Part shown: piece after piece, positions 19,481 to 30,720 of the stretch | How positions within the stretch are numbered: the stretch's first letter is position 1 | Layout: each line of letters opens with the position of its first letter | Assembly: GCA_023376005.1 (NCBI GenBank) | Contig: CM042157.1 | Coordinates: forward strand, 15,467,334 to 15,531,333 | Origin: Doryteuthis pealeii | Lineage: Eukaryota; Mollusca; Cephalopoda; Myopsida; Loliginidae | Reading direction: 5' to 3' | Length of the DNA: 64,000 bases | The notes under the pieces: generated by a model | The model's database searches: none | Told to the model about the DNA's origin: nothing | What the model saw: the letters and a program-made list of their open reading frames with translations, nothing else | Program-made: the position numbers and the translations under genes

Positions 19481-21334
19481 AAATGCACAAATATAAATCT
19501 GAATTCGCTTAATGGACAAATCCTTATGCTGTATACCCTTTCTTTACTTCTATTATTCTTCTGCTCATCTTTGGTATCTTATGTTCTTCTTCTAGCGTCT
19601 CTTCTAACGTCTTTTCTAGCGTCTGGACTGTTATTTCTTTGTTCTTGCTGGTTGGTCGTCCTTGATTCATTTCTTCTTCTAGGTCAGTCTTGTTGCCAAG
19701 ACATTCATCAACCACAAAACCATATTATTTTTTAAAAACCTTTATTTACTTAACTAAACATTTTCCCTAACTAATCACAGCGTGCGTTATGCAGTGAGTC
19801 CCAGCTAAAGCAGATACATCTTCTCTGCCTGACGTTCAAACTGAAACTGAGAGCCAACCAGGTCCCACGTGACTTCACGTATTTCACGGGCTTTCTGTAA
19901 TATTCCATGGAAAGTCCCGCCCGTGATATGAAAAGGGGCCCTTCCTTCAGAAATACAGGGGTTTGACAATAATGTATGCATAGACTATGTATTAAATTTT
20001 AAAGTTAACAAGTTTTTAATTCGTTAATTTAGTGAAACGTATAATTTTTATATAAGTAAAATTAAGCTTATTGGTTACATTTTATTGTGTATTAATTTTA
20101 AACGACCGGCATGATATTTATTAGATTAGTGTTATTGGTAACATCGTCACTAATTTGTTTTAATCGTCCTTTTATGGAAAAAAACGAATTAATTGTATAT
20201 ATTCATTGTGTATTAGTAAACTTTAACAGTCGGAATCTTTTTCCTTTTTTTTCTTTTTTTTTTTTTAAATTTGTAGTACATATAATGGGTTTGTTGAGAA
20301 AAAAATACAGTAAAAAGAAAAATTGGGGAGGGAAAACCCCTCTCTGGTAGATAAGGAAATAAATAAATAGAATTTTTTTAAAAAATGGTAAAATTTTAAA
20401 AAATTCAACAAAGAGGGGGGTGGGTAAAAAAACTTACAACAACCGTTCTTCCTGGTAGTAAGACCAAACTCGAGTAATAAAATGAATGTAATATAAATAA
20501 GGAGAGCTCTATTGTCGTTGGCTGGAGGTCAGGTGACCAGTTCAATAAAACTATGTTCATCAAGAGGCGAGGTCCTGTGCCGAGAGGGAAGGGTCGGGAT
20601 TTGATCAACCCCGATTGGTCCCCTGGGCGAGGAAATACGTTGTTGAAAGACCAGAAATTTCCAATGGTCCCAAGGATATAACAACGCTGATGACTTCCCC
20701 CTCAATCATCTTATAGATGTATTTTACAAGATGTAACACTTATTTCAACCTTTTTTTTTGTCCAACTTTCACCTATGCAAATGAGACTGTTCGAATCGTC
20801 CAAGAAAGAATATAAAAAGAAAGAAAGAAATAAGGAAAGAAAGAGAGGGGGAAGAAAGAAAGAGATAGTTATAAAAGAGTGAGAGAATTAAATCAAGATT
20901 ATTATATTTTTTACATATTGAACTACATAACTCTTAAGTAAACATATCAAACGTTGTAATAATTAAATATATACAATACTTGTCTCATAAATAAGTGGAA
21001 ATCATTTTTACTTAGAAAAAATATGGATGTAAACCCACAAGGTGAAATTCTGTTTAATATGGAGAGTGATACTCATTTCTTGTGACAGAATGAGAGATGT
21101 TTAAGTAGAAACTTATTCTTTTAAAGAAAGAGAAAAAAAGGCAAGAACGACACGTATAAGTAGATACATTCGATTTTACAAAACTGGATTAAAATTTGTT
21201 GCATTTTCAAATATTTTATTAGGTTTTACGTAACCTAATCTCCAAGTAAAATATATTCTACAAATAAATATTTTCAGACAATAAGCTTTATCTTTGTTAC
21301 ATAAGCATGAATCTACTATTTTTACATAAGGTTA
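19481..21334. other. Non-coding DNA, possible old retroelement remnants
   Basis: A minus frame at 19,524-19,715 is Glu/Lys/Thr-rich (TLEKTLEETLEEE) because of a short TCTTCTAGCG-type repeat. Another minus frame at 20,405-20,608 is intact in both copies apart from substitutions and contains the string KSRPFPLGTGPRLLMNIVLL. I do not recognise a domain in either. A GAAA-rich run lies near 20,815-20,870. Confidence 0.4.
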
Positions 21335-21344
21335 ATGGTATAAT

Positions 21345-21399
<55 letters not shown>

Positions 21400-22170
21400 T
21401 GTGTGTTGTGTGTATGTGTGTGTGTGTCTGTGTATATATGTGTGTGTGTGTGTACATATATATATATATATGATATATATATTATACATATTATATATAT
21501 GATATATAATATAATATAATATATATATGTGATATAAATATATATATATATATATGATATATGTATATGATATATATGTATATATATATATAATATATGT
21601 ATATATGTGTGTATATAATATATATATATATGATATAATATTATATATGATATATATATTTGATATGTATATATAATATATATGTATATATATAATATAT
21701 GTATATATGTATATGTATATAATATATATATGTATATATATATGATATGTGTATATGATATATTTGTATATATATATATATGTATATATATGTGTATATA
21801 ATATATATGTGATATATAATATATATATATGTATATGTATGATATATGTAATATGATATATTATATATATATAATATATGTATATATATAGTGTATATAA
21901 TATATATATAATATATAATTATGATATATGTATATGATAATATGTGTATAATATATTATATATATGTGTATATAATAATATATATATGTTGATATAATAT
22001 TATATATATATGTATATATATGATATATGATATATATATATATGTATATATATATATATGTATGTATATGTATATGTATATATTATATATTATATATGTA
22101 CATATATATAATATATGTATATATATGTGTATATAATATATATATATATATATATATATTCATTTAACAT
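21335..22170. repeat. Large TA/TATATG/GATATA microsatellite field
   Basis: About 830 bp of interleaved TA, TG, TGATATA and TATGTATA motifs. Copy B has about 930 bp (58,396-59,328), rearranged internally. Confidence 0.95.
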
Positions 22171-24189
22171 GCCCATTTTGAAATATATTATGTTCTTTCG
22201 TTGCACGAAGCATAAAACGTATTACGTAGTAATTTCCAAAACGGAACATATGTTATATTGATATTTTAATGTTTTCTTAGTTGTTGGACATGTGTCGAGG
22301 CTTTTTTTAACAAATTATTTTGTAAATGTTCCGGAGTGTATGAAATGGTTTACAAAAACAAAAAGGGTAAGAAGAAATCATAAAAGATATGAAGGGTTCG
22401 AATGTGCCGTACCAACTGGACGGAGTTGCACATTGTTCCGCTCGGTATCACGATTTGATATAATTCTGAGCCATTCTGTTATGTGCGTGACTGTGTGTTG
22501 GATACCTACTTACTGGGTATATATTATGACAAAAGTTATTTTCTATTACTTACTTTGGGTGGGGGAGATATCCGTGGTTATGTCTCCTGAATATTTAAGT
22601 CTTTTCTTACTTACTTGTGTTAGCTCGAGTAGCTGGGATATTCTTCTAATTGGTCTGGTCAGGTTATCTTCATTTTTTCTAACTGGTCTTTGAGTAATAC
22701 CATGTCAATTCATCCAGAAAAAAAAGTAAAATTGTTACCCACCCCTTCAATTTGAGCTTCCAATTCCAAGGATTTTCATAGTACAGTGCCACATCGGGAT
22801 GAAAAATTATCAATAACGTAAAGTTGGTTGACTTTAAGACGGTTTTGATAGCAATTTGGTATCTTTGGGGGAAAATACTTTATAAAGCCAATTTTTAGGA
22901 GTAGGGAAGCTTTAGAACTCATTTTATAGACAAAAATATGTTACAAAAGTCGACATTTTTCACGACCACCTCAAATTTGGAGAGCTAAAAATCGACATGA
23001 CTCCGCCAATTTTTAGACTTAGAAGCCCAAATTTTGGGAATTGTCTATCATAATCCACACACAATTTTAAAAGAATTGAATGGGATGATTTGACATGAAA
23101 TTACCCCTTTCTTAGTTCTGGTCTTAAGATGCTGGTCTGACTTTAAGATGCTGGTCTGACTTCTTGTCGCCAAGGTTGCAATTACTCAGAGACACTACGA
23201 GGCTTATTTTTTTATATGATCACATTATTTTATTCAGATCCAGTCTTCTCAAGTGCGGCGGAGTCGGAATCGATGCGTGCTTGCATCACATCTCACTGAC
23301 TATCTATGGACCTTCGTTCCCACAGTCTGTGTAATCTAAATCATAATTTACAGCTACTAATATAATTGTTTTAAGATCCCTAATTATTTTATCTGGTCGT
23401 AAAATATAGGAGTTAACCCTACATTTTAAATTTATTCATTTATTTATTTTTCGTGGCTGTACTCACATCAGTTCACATCATTAGATTTATTATTATAACA
23501 TTTTAAGGTCAGTTAAGGATTTTCAAACAATAAATTTTATACTGTCGTTTTTAGAATTTTTGGAAACCACGGTAGTAATCGAAAAATGGAAAATGCAGTT
23601 TTGAAAGCGTTAACAAGACCGGATTTGCTCAAGACGAAGAAAGAGTAAAAATAAATAAAGAAATGAATAAAGTAAGAAAAAAAGAAAGAAAGAGAGAGAG
23701 AAAGAAAGAAAGTATGAATAAATGAGAAAAATAGATGTAAATACGTCAAATATAAAGAAAATAAGAAGAAAAGCAAAGTCGGAGGGAAATAAAAATAAAT
23801 CTTTAAAAAAATATATAAAATAAGAAAATGGCGGGAAATATGTATAAAAAGAAAAAAAATTTCAAAAGTGTGATAATAAATAAAACAACAAAGAATAGAA
23901 AGATTAAAGGAAAATGAACAAAGAAAAAAAAAGAACTATAAAGGGCATTTTCATGGCCCAATGCCCAGGCACTTTTCTCTTTGTGCTGCATAGATTATCT
24001 CCCTTGATTCCACTTGTCTTGATGGCTCTTGTCATTGACCTTTTAATCTTTCGATTTCCTTATGATAACTTTTGCTCGAGCAGTTTGTTTGCTGATAATA
24101 ATCTCTCTCTTGCAAATCAATTAATGACGAGCTGACCGGATTTTTTGGACGCTTGTGGAACATTAGAGATTCCGGAAATTGAAAACAAG
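22171..24189. other. Non-coding DNA
   Basis: Includes a 133-codon frame (22,292-22,693) judged non-coding because A/B differences in it are almost all amino-acid replacing. At 23,125-23,163 a 20-bp unit (TTAAGATGCTGGTCTGACTT) is tandemly doubled in A and single in B. GAAA/AAAT-rich DNA follows at 23,640-23,920. Confidence 0.5.
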
Positions 24190-24258
24190 GAAGAAGAAGA
24201 AGAAGAAGAAGAAGAAGAAGAAGAAGAAGAAGAAGAAGAAGAAGAAGAAGAAGAAGAA
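24190..24258. repeat. (GAA)n microsatellite
   Basis: About 23 uninterrupted GAA triplets, purine-only on the + strand. The counterpart is at 61,359-61,427. Confidence 0.97.
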
Positions 24259-24394
24259 TAAAAGATTAAATCGAAGTAAAATATAAAGAATGGGAATTAA
24301 AAGGAAACGGCATTCAACAGGGACAAAGAATCATCATCATCATGATCATCATCCTCAAGGCGTGCTGACAGTACGGATTTCCTTGATTCTCTCC

Positions 24395-24406
24395 CCTCTC
24401 TCTCCC

Positions 24407-24457
<51 letters not shown>
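24395..24457. repeat. (CT)n(TA)n microsatellite
   Basis: CT repeats then TA repeats, directly upstream of an S2 SINE. Confidence 0.9.
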
Positions 24458-24702
24458 GGCTGGTTTAGCTCAGTCGCTAGTGTCGGAGTAGGAACCACAA
24501 ATTTCCTGGTTCGATTCCGGCCCTCGCACACTCAGCGTATGAGTAGCACAGGGATCTGTGCGATAAAATGAGGAGCTGATGGTAGGTGTGTCGCGCTCCA
24601 CCTCAGACGCCAAGAAACAATCTCCTTAGTCTAGCGCTAGTGAAAAAGGGATAGACTCCTCGATGTTGGTTGATACCGGCCTAAGGCCACACCGACAACT
24701 TT

Positions 24703-24703
<1 letters not shown>
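24458..24703 (+). mobile_element. SINE S2 between TA tracts
   Basis: Head GGCTGGTTTAGCTCAGTCGC, box B GGTTCGATTCCGG, body GAGGAGCTGATGGTAGGTGT, 3' end CCGACAACTTTTG. In copy B the same SINE is cut after GTGGCGCTCCACCT (61,876). Confidence 0.9.
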
Positions 24704-24742
<39 letters not shown>

Positions 24743-24844
24743 AGAAGTAAATACACAAACGATGTGTTTTGATATGGCTTTTTTTAGCCGCCAATTTTGG
24801 GGAAATATGTGCTTAATTGAAGTCGTACCTAATTTTGAAAGTTA

Positions 24845-24886
<42 letters not shown>

Positions 24887-24979
24887 ATTTGTCTATCAAT
24901 CCTTATCGGCCATCGCTTTTTGTGAGTCCTCTAAACGTTATACAGTGTCAGGAAGTTGCATTCTCTTTCTTATGACTAT
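24704..24979. other. TA-rich spacer
   Basis: TA tracts at about 24,708-24,740 and 24,849-24,884, with unassigned sequence between and after them. Confidence 0.7.
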
Positions 24980-25235
24980 ATTCGCCGCAATGTCCTCTAT
25001 CTTCCATTTTCGGCAACCTGCCCCTTATCACTTAAAACCATCCGATTAAGACGGACGAGACATGGTGGACACTGCTGGAGAAGTATGGGTGAACACATAA
25101 GTTACGTCCTCCAATGGAAACCAGCACATGGACATGCCAGAGCGGTTCGTCCAGCAAAGACCTAAATTGACCAGCTCTCTAAGGATACTAAGGATATTGC
25201 ATGCTGCGTGGAGGACCTCCCGGGAAACAATGAAT
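24980..25235 (+). pseudogene. LINE reverse-transcriptase C-terminal fragment
   Basis: The + translation contains TIRLRRTRHGGHCWRSMGEH, a block typical of the tail after the reverse-transcriptase domain in many non-LTR retrotransposon ORFs, then VLQWKPAHGHARAVRPAKT. A stop codon follows, before IDQL and EDLP motifs. The fragment is short and broken. The assignment rests on my memory of this C-terminal signature. Confidence 0.6.
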
Positions 25236-25307
25236 GATTGATGGTTGGTAAGAGATTGTCCATGGATATCCGTGCAGCTGGCGTGACATGATGAAGATGA
25301 TTTTGAT

Positions 25308-25358
25308 ATGATGATGATGATGGTGGTGATGATGAGGATGATGATGAGGATGATGGGA
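25308..25358. repeat. (GAT)n microsatellite
   Basis: An imperfect GAT/GATGAG run between the two LINE-tail fragments. Confidence 0.9.
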
Positions 25359-25359
25359 A

Positions 25360-25500
25360 CCCATAAGTGACGTCCTCCAATGGAAACCAGCACATGGAAC
25401 ATGCCAGAGCGGTTCGTTCAGCAAAGACCTACATTGACCAGCTCTGTAAGGATACTGCATGCTATTTGGAGGACCTCCCGGGGACAATGAAAGGACTTAG
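25360..25500 (+). pseudogene. Second LINE C-terminal fragment (direct duplicate)
   Basis: Repeats 25,094-25,235 (shared blocks ACGTCCTCCAATGGAAACCA and GAGGACCTCCCGGG). The frame reads ARAVRSAKTYIDQLCKDTA followed by LEDLPGTM, an intact version of the LINE tail motif. The two copies flank the GAT microsatellite. The whole block is missing from copy B. Confidence 0.6.
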
Positions 25501-25636
25501 AGCTGGTTTTAAATTAAAACCCTCTAATTCTTATAAGTTTTTCAAAACTTCTAAGCAGTAAGCCTGGACTCTGCCATAATCAGATGAAACAAAATAATAA
25601 TTTCATCTCATCTTCATCACTCAGTAAAATAAAATT

Positions 25637-25880
25637 TGGGTTAGTTTAGTTGGTAGACCATCCACCTCGGAACCACAAGACCAAATGTTCGATAACAACC
25701 CTTGCCAACTGAACGCATAAGTAACACAGTTTGGATCTGTGCGGTAAAATAGGGATCTGATGGTAGATGTAGTGCTCCACCTCATTGGCGGAACAATCAC
25801 TCTCGTCTCGCACTAGTGAAAAGAAGATATACTCCCTCGCTGTCTGGTTGATACTGACAATAGGCCTCTCCACCTCTACT
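25637..25880 (+). mobile_element. SINE S2 (old)
   Basis: GGGTTAGTTTAGTTGGTAGA head, degraded box B TGTTCGATAACAACC, S2 body, 3' end lost in ACTACTACT repeats. Counterparts are at 62,787-63,030 in copy B and, inverted and noisy, at about 41,045-41,335. Confidence 0.85.
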
Positions 25881-26772
25881 AGTACTACTACTACTACTAC
25901 TCTATCAGTAATCGCTATGATATAAACCAATATTTCCTAGAAGCAGTAAGCAATGAATTACCCGACAACCAAACCAATATATCAAAAACATATGAGGGTT
26001 TAAATTTATTACGATCGGCCATACTTTAATATCCTGGCTACAGTCAAAATGAACACTAGCAACAGAAAACGACTTTAATTTATTACCGCCATTTGCATAC
26101 TAAGCTAACGTGATAGAATGTAAACAGTTTCAAAGATAAATGTTGACTTTTGCCATGAATTTATCTTAAATGGAGAGATAGATATCATCAACCTGCAAAA
26201 GAGTTCTTTATTTTCGTATTCACGATGAAGTGATATCTTGTTGATATTCATTTATTCAAGAAAACGAGACGACCAGTTAATCTGGTAATAAAACGGGATG
26301 CCAAACGTTTTAAAATGGCGTTGCGTTCGACAGTATTTCTTAACAAACGTTCAGACAACTAAGGATTTTTGTCGCACTCTTTGCAGCCAATAATAGAATA
26401 AGGATACAGACATAAATTGTCTACCCTTGATTACAAACGCCTATTAAAAAGAGAAAAAAGTATCGTCCACATAACGGAAATAAACTCTAGGTTTATCTGG
26501 GCCAGACAATAATCCTTTTCAATGAAATCCCAGAAAAATATTGGCCAGAGCGTGCCTTAATGAAGAACCCATGGAAACATCGTTAATCTGTACATAATGT
26601 TGTCGAAGTTAAATTCAACATGGTAAATCTTATTAGATCTACGAAAATATTTTCCGGAATGTCAGATGACTATGATATAGTAAATTTGTACACATATCAA
26701 TTCTCCTGAAGAGGAACTCAGTTAAACAAGCTACAGATATCGAAGAAGTACATAGAATTATCAATAGAAGGA

Positions 26773-26850
26773 TAGCCCTGTGTGATACAATGGTTATGAC
26801 GTGGAACCATGATGGTGGTTTGAGTCATTAGTTAGGGAAAAGTTTGAGTG
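26773..26850 (+). other. tRNA-like SINE head remnant
   Basis: GTGTGATACAATGGTTATGA looks like an A box region and GGTGGTTTGAGTC like a degraded box B. It begins where homology with copy B ends. Quality of the sequence here is uncertain. Confidence 0.35.
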
Positions 26851-27285
26851 TTAGCGTGATCAGTAACATACAAGTTTGAATGGTTCTGTCAGCTTGGACG
26901 CGTGGCATAGTTTTGATTGGACAAGGAATGATAGTTTTGATTTGACGAGGAATATACGTGGTGAAAGGGTCAAAGAAAGAGTGAGGTGAAAATTGGGAAA
27001 TTCAGCCTGGCCGTCGAAGGGTTAAGACGCGCTAAGGCCAGTTTTCCCTGCGCGGTGATCATGGGCTAGATGAAATAAAAGTTTTAAACAAAAAATATCT
27101 TGTTAATTCAATTGCAATGACCAAATCAGCCCGTAGTCAGAAGAAACGGCCCTTAAAAGAACTCAAATCCCTTGGTTAAGAAGAACTTAGTTAGAAGTCA
27201 CCCCAATTAGACAACAAGATGGCAGCCATAGGAGATGGTAGAAGGATCAACAAGAAAGAAATAAGATCTCCTCACCAAGTAAGTC

Positions 27286-27288
27286 TAA

Positions 27289-27320
<32 letters not shown>

Positions 27321-27380
27321 AGTCTCTCTCTCTGTCTCTCTCTCTCTCTCTGTCTCTCTCTCTCTCTCTAATATATCTCT
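27286..27380. repeat. (CTGT)n(CT)n microsatellite
   Basis: CTGT tetranucleotides pass into CT dinucleotides. The inverted counterpart, degraded, is at about 39.66-39.77 kb. Confidence 0.92.
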
Positions 27381-27907
27381 CTTATCCAAGAATTCTCTCA
27401 TCCTCACCCTCACCCCCACACGCACCAATTAGCGATGTCAATGTGGGTATGTGACACGTATCACATTTGGTATCGTGTCCAACATACGTTCACACTTGTC
27501 TAAAACTTGATAAATTGAAAAGTGTATTTAATGAGTGCAATAATAGTCCAGAAATGTAGTCAGCCATTTAGCAACTTTGTGTTGGGAAGATTCTATCACA
27601 GATAAAATAAGTATTAATGGAACCCCTTCTTTATGGAGTCTTAGGTAACCCATAAAGACGAAGGTGAACCAGTGGGCTGGATCGTATTGCTGATAGTGAA
27701 GGAAGAGACACTGATTTGGCCCATTTTAGTAATCTTTGGGGGAATTCAAACTCAATAGAAACAGTGTGATAATGTGAATCTACTGGACCAAGTTGTAAAA
27801 ATTTGGAGACGTCTCCTGGGATAGTCATTGTTTTATCATCATAATCTTTATAATTCAGAAATGACGATTCCAGAATCTTTTAAAAGGTCTGGTGATAACA
27901 AGCATTT

Positions 27908-27908
<1 letters not shown>

Positions 27909-27969
<61 letters not shown>

Positions 27970-28061
27970 GTGCGTGCGTGTGAATTGTTATATATATATA
28001 TGTATGTGCGTGCGTTTGGATTGTTGTCTATAAGTGTGTAAATTTGTATATATATATATTA

Positions 28062-28152
<91 letters not shown>
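27909..28152. repeat. (TA)n microsatellite cluster
   Basis: Long TA tracts at 27,911-27,965 and 28,048-28,151, separated by TGTGCGTGCGT-rich DNA. Confidence 0.95.
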
Positions 28153-28153
<1 letters not shown>

Positions 28154-28985
28154 AAACCAATAAATAATTCCATATAAATTTATTTCGACAAAAATTGGGG
28201 CCCGTATAAATCAAAGTTGATTTAAACCGGCTCCCAAGTTTTTGCCTCATCAGATGGGTAACAATTCACTTATGAACAAGCATATCACAAAAAACCAAAG
28301 AGCTGAATATTGTAAATTCAACCAAAAAAAAAAAATAAAAAATTATATATATTTTTTAACAGTGTGGGAGTGAATTAGGAACAAATCGTGAAATACATGA
28401 ATTGTGAGAAAGAAATAAAAAGAATGATACATCATTCTACAAAGTTGGTTATTTCTAAGCGTGTTTCACGTTACTCACGTCAAAGAACGATGAATCGATA
28501 TGGAAAAAAAGAATAGTAATTATTTGAACACAACTGTTTACTTATGCTCTTTTTTAAAAAGACTAGTCACTATAATAATAATTTTAATTAAAAATCTATT
28601 AGAGTATATAATATTGATGATAATTATACTAAGCAAAGTACTAGTTTAAGCCTAAATAGAAGAAAATCATAACACTTATTAACTGATAGAAAGCATAAAA
28701 ATACAGATAAGTAAGAGATAATAAAATACATCTATAAATAAGAAAATTATATAAACTTATATTTTAAAAATTATATATTTACTACTAAAAAAATTAAGCT
28801 GTAAAGATGTCTGGAGAACTGAGGATAACGTTGCTGTCATTCACTCCTTCCGGGCTGCTTCTCTCCTTCCCCAAATAATAATTGTTATTATAGCAAATAA
28901 ACTATCATAATGTCCCTTTCCCATCTATCATCCTTACTACTTACCCATTTAAATCTATATATATAGTATACTCATTTATATATAA
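28153..28985. other. AT-rich non-coding DNA
   Basis: No gene. 28,160-28,290 is one of the clearest blocks recurring inverted, at 38,760-38,870. Confidence 0.5.
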
Positions 28986-29870
28986 TTATGATGTTATAGT
29001 ATGTAAATGTGTGTGTGTGGTGGTTTCCATACGACGCATCATGAACTCTGTCTCTGTCCTGCTCTGGCACCTTCTTATTTCTCTGTGCCCTTCCTTTTTT
29101 TCTTGTTTTTTCTTCATTCGTTCTGTGGTTCCTTTTTCCCTTATTCGCCGCGTCATTGTTTTTTTTTCTTCTTTCTTTTTGTTTTGTTTTTCTTTTTTTT
29201 TTGTTGTCTTTGGCCGGCTGTGTCTCATCTCCTGCGGTTTTCGTCGGCTTTCTGTAGCTGGTCATTCCCTTTCTCTAGTTGCCTCTGGTTTTGGGCTGTT
29301 TTCTTTTGCTTTGGCTACTGGCTTTCTTTCCGTTTTTTTTCTTTTTCCTCCCCATTGTTCCCCCGTGTTGCCGTTGCTTGGCGTTTTCATTTTCGCTGTT
29401 TATTGCGCTTTTTTTTTCTGGTATTCTTTTTTAGTCTGGTTGTTCGTTGGCGTGTTCGTTGAATGTTTGCTCGCGTCATGGTGCGCTGGGTTTCGTGTGT
29501 CCGTACTGTCGTGTTTTCTTTCGTCTGTATTTTTGATTAATGAGGTCTTCGCTCCGCGATACATGGTGCGTCTCGGTCTTTTCCCGTGTCAGGGTTTCGT
29601 GATGAGTTTGGTTATTTAACACATTACTGTACTGTGGGTGGTATCTTCGCTTCTTCCCGCTCCGCTTGTCTTTACCCGCCGACTTCTTTGTCTCGTTTTT
29701 CGTTGTTTAGCCCCGACCCTCACCCTTTTTTTTGGATTGGTGTGCCCTTTCTTGGTTCATGTCGTTCCCTGTCCCTGCCCATTCTGTCTTACGTTGCTCC
29801 GTCACTTGCGTGTGTCTCCTTTTACTTTCCCCGTTTTTCTTCCTGACATAATTGGCGGTGCGTGCATCTC
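28986..29870. other. A-depleted, T-rich anomalous segment
   Basis: About 0.9 kb with very few A on the + strand, rich in T runs and TTTTTC/TTTG words. It has no counterpart in the other palindrome arm in the expected complementary form. Overlapping open frames here come from the lack of A (hence few stop codons). A sequencing or base-calling artefact is likely. Confidence 0.6.
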
Positions 29871-30720
29871 GGGGGTTCTTTTTTTTGTTTAGTTGTTCTG
29901 GGGCCGATGCCGTCTTTTTTTTGCCCGCCGCTTGCGCGGAGGTTTTAGTTAAGGGAAGTTTGCCTTCTATTTCCGGAGGCGCCCGTGCCGCCGCACTAGT
30001 CCCCCGCTGGGGGTTGCCCTGCCGCGGCCGTTCTGTCCAGCACGCTGCCCGACTGGGCGTTTTTTCTCTCTGCGCGCGTTGGCGGGGCGGGGGCCCGAGG
30101 CGGGCATGCGCGCCCGGTCGCGCCAGTCGCTGCTGCTGTCTGTCTGAGCGGCGGGGCAGCGCCGCGCACGCGCGGCCGAGCAAACGGACGTCGCGCGCCA
30201 CACACACACAACCAGAATGACAGGCACGCCGTCAGGCCGCGCGCGGCCGCGCCCAGCGCCAGGGCCAGAGACATCACCCGGTATCGCCGTCGCGGCCAGG
30301 CCCCGGCGCCGTGGAAGATCGCAATAGTCCGTGCCGCAAGACTCGCCGAGGAGAGCGGAAGGGGGAAACGCGGCGAGCGCTGCGCGGACGGCACCTCCCA
30401 CAGGGGTCTCGCCCGCCCCAGCGGTCTGCACGCCGCCTCGCGCGCGCGGGGCGCGGCTAGCCCGCGATCCGGCGGCCGCGCACGCCCACCCCCACCTGGT
30501 CTATGAATTGCCTTAGACATGCGCCATTGGTCACCGCAGACCGCCAGCTTCCCAGTCCCGACACTGCACCCCCCCTCCTCCGATCCGGGCACCCCAATCC
30601 TAGACTGTTGCCCACTCACGCTGCCCCGCATGCAGGCCACAAAAACATGCGCCTCACGCCAGGCCTTCTTGCCGCGCCCGGGGCACTCACGCCATTATAT
30701 AGTTTCCTAGCCTTGTGCTT
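29871..30720. other. GC-rich anomalous segment
   Basis: Abrupt change to strongly GC-rich sequence with CGCGCGCG-like words (for example 30,060-30,260), unlike anything else in this AT-rich window. Frames of 120-214 codons overlap on both strands, as expected from GC-rich random sequence; none shows a domain. It is absent from the opposite arm. Artefact, contaminant or an unmatched insertion are all possible. Confidence 0.6.

Larger units (their letters stand above)
3841..26768 (+). repeat. Copy A of a ~22.9-kb duplicated block
   Basis: From about 3841 the sequence is collinear, in the same orientation, with 41,501-63,912. Every SINE, MITE, satellite and unique stretch recurs in the same order, except for the insertions listed separately. 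In clean unique DNA (for example 10.26-10.66 kb against 47.58-47.98 kb) there is roughly one substitution per 40-60 bases. Homology stops at about 26,768, where A continues into tRNA-like sequence and B into another repeat. Allelic haplotypes placed in tandem explain this better than an old duplication. Confidence 0.9.

Noticed and set aside
22292..22693. 133-codon frame present in both copies (also 59,458-59,859)
   Set aside because: Nearly all A/B differences change the amino acid, there is no ATG at its start, and there is no recognisable domain. No sign of purifying selection.
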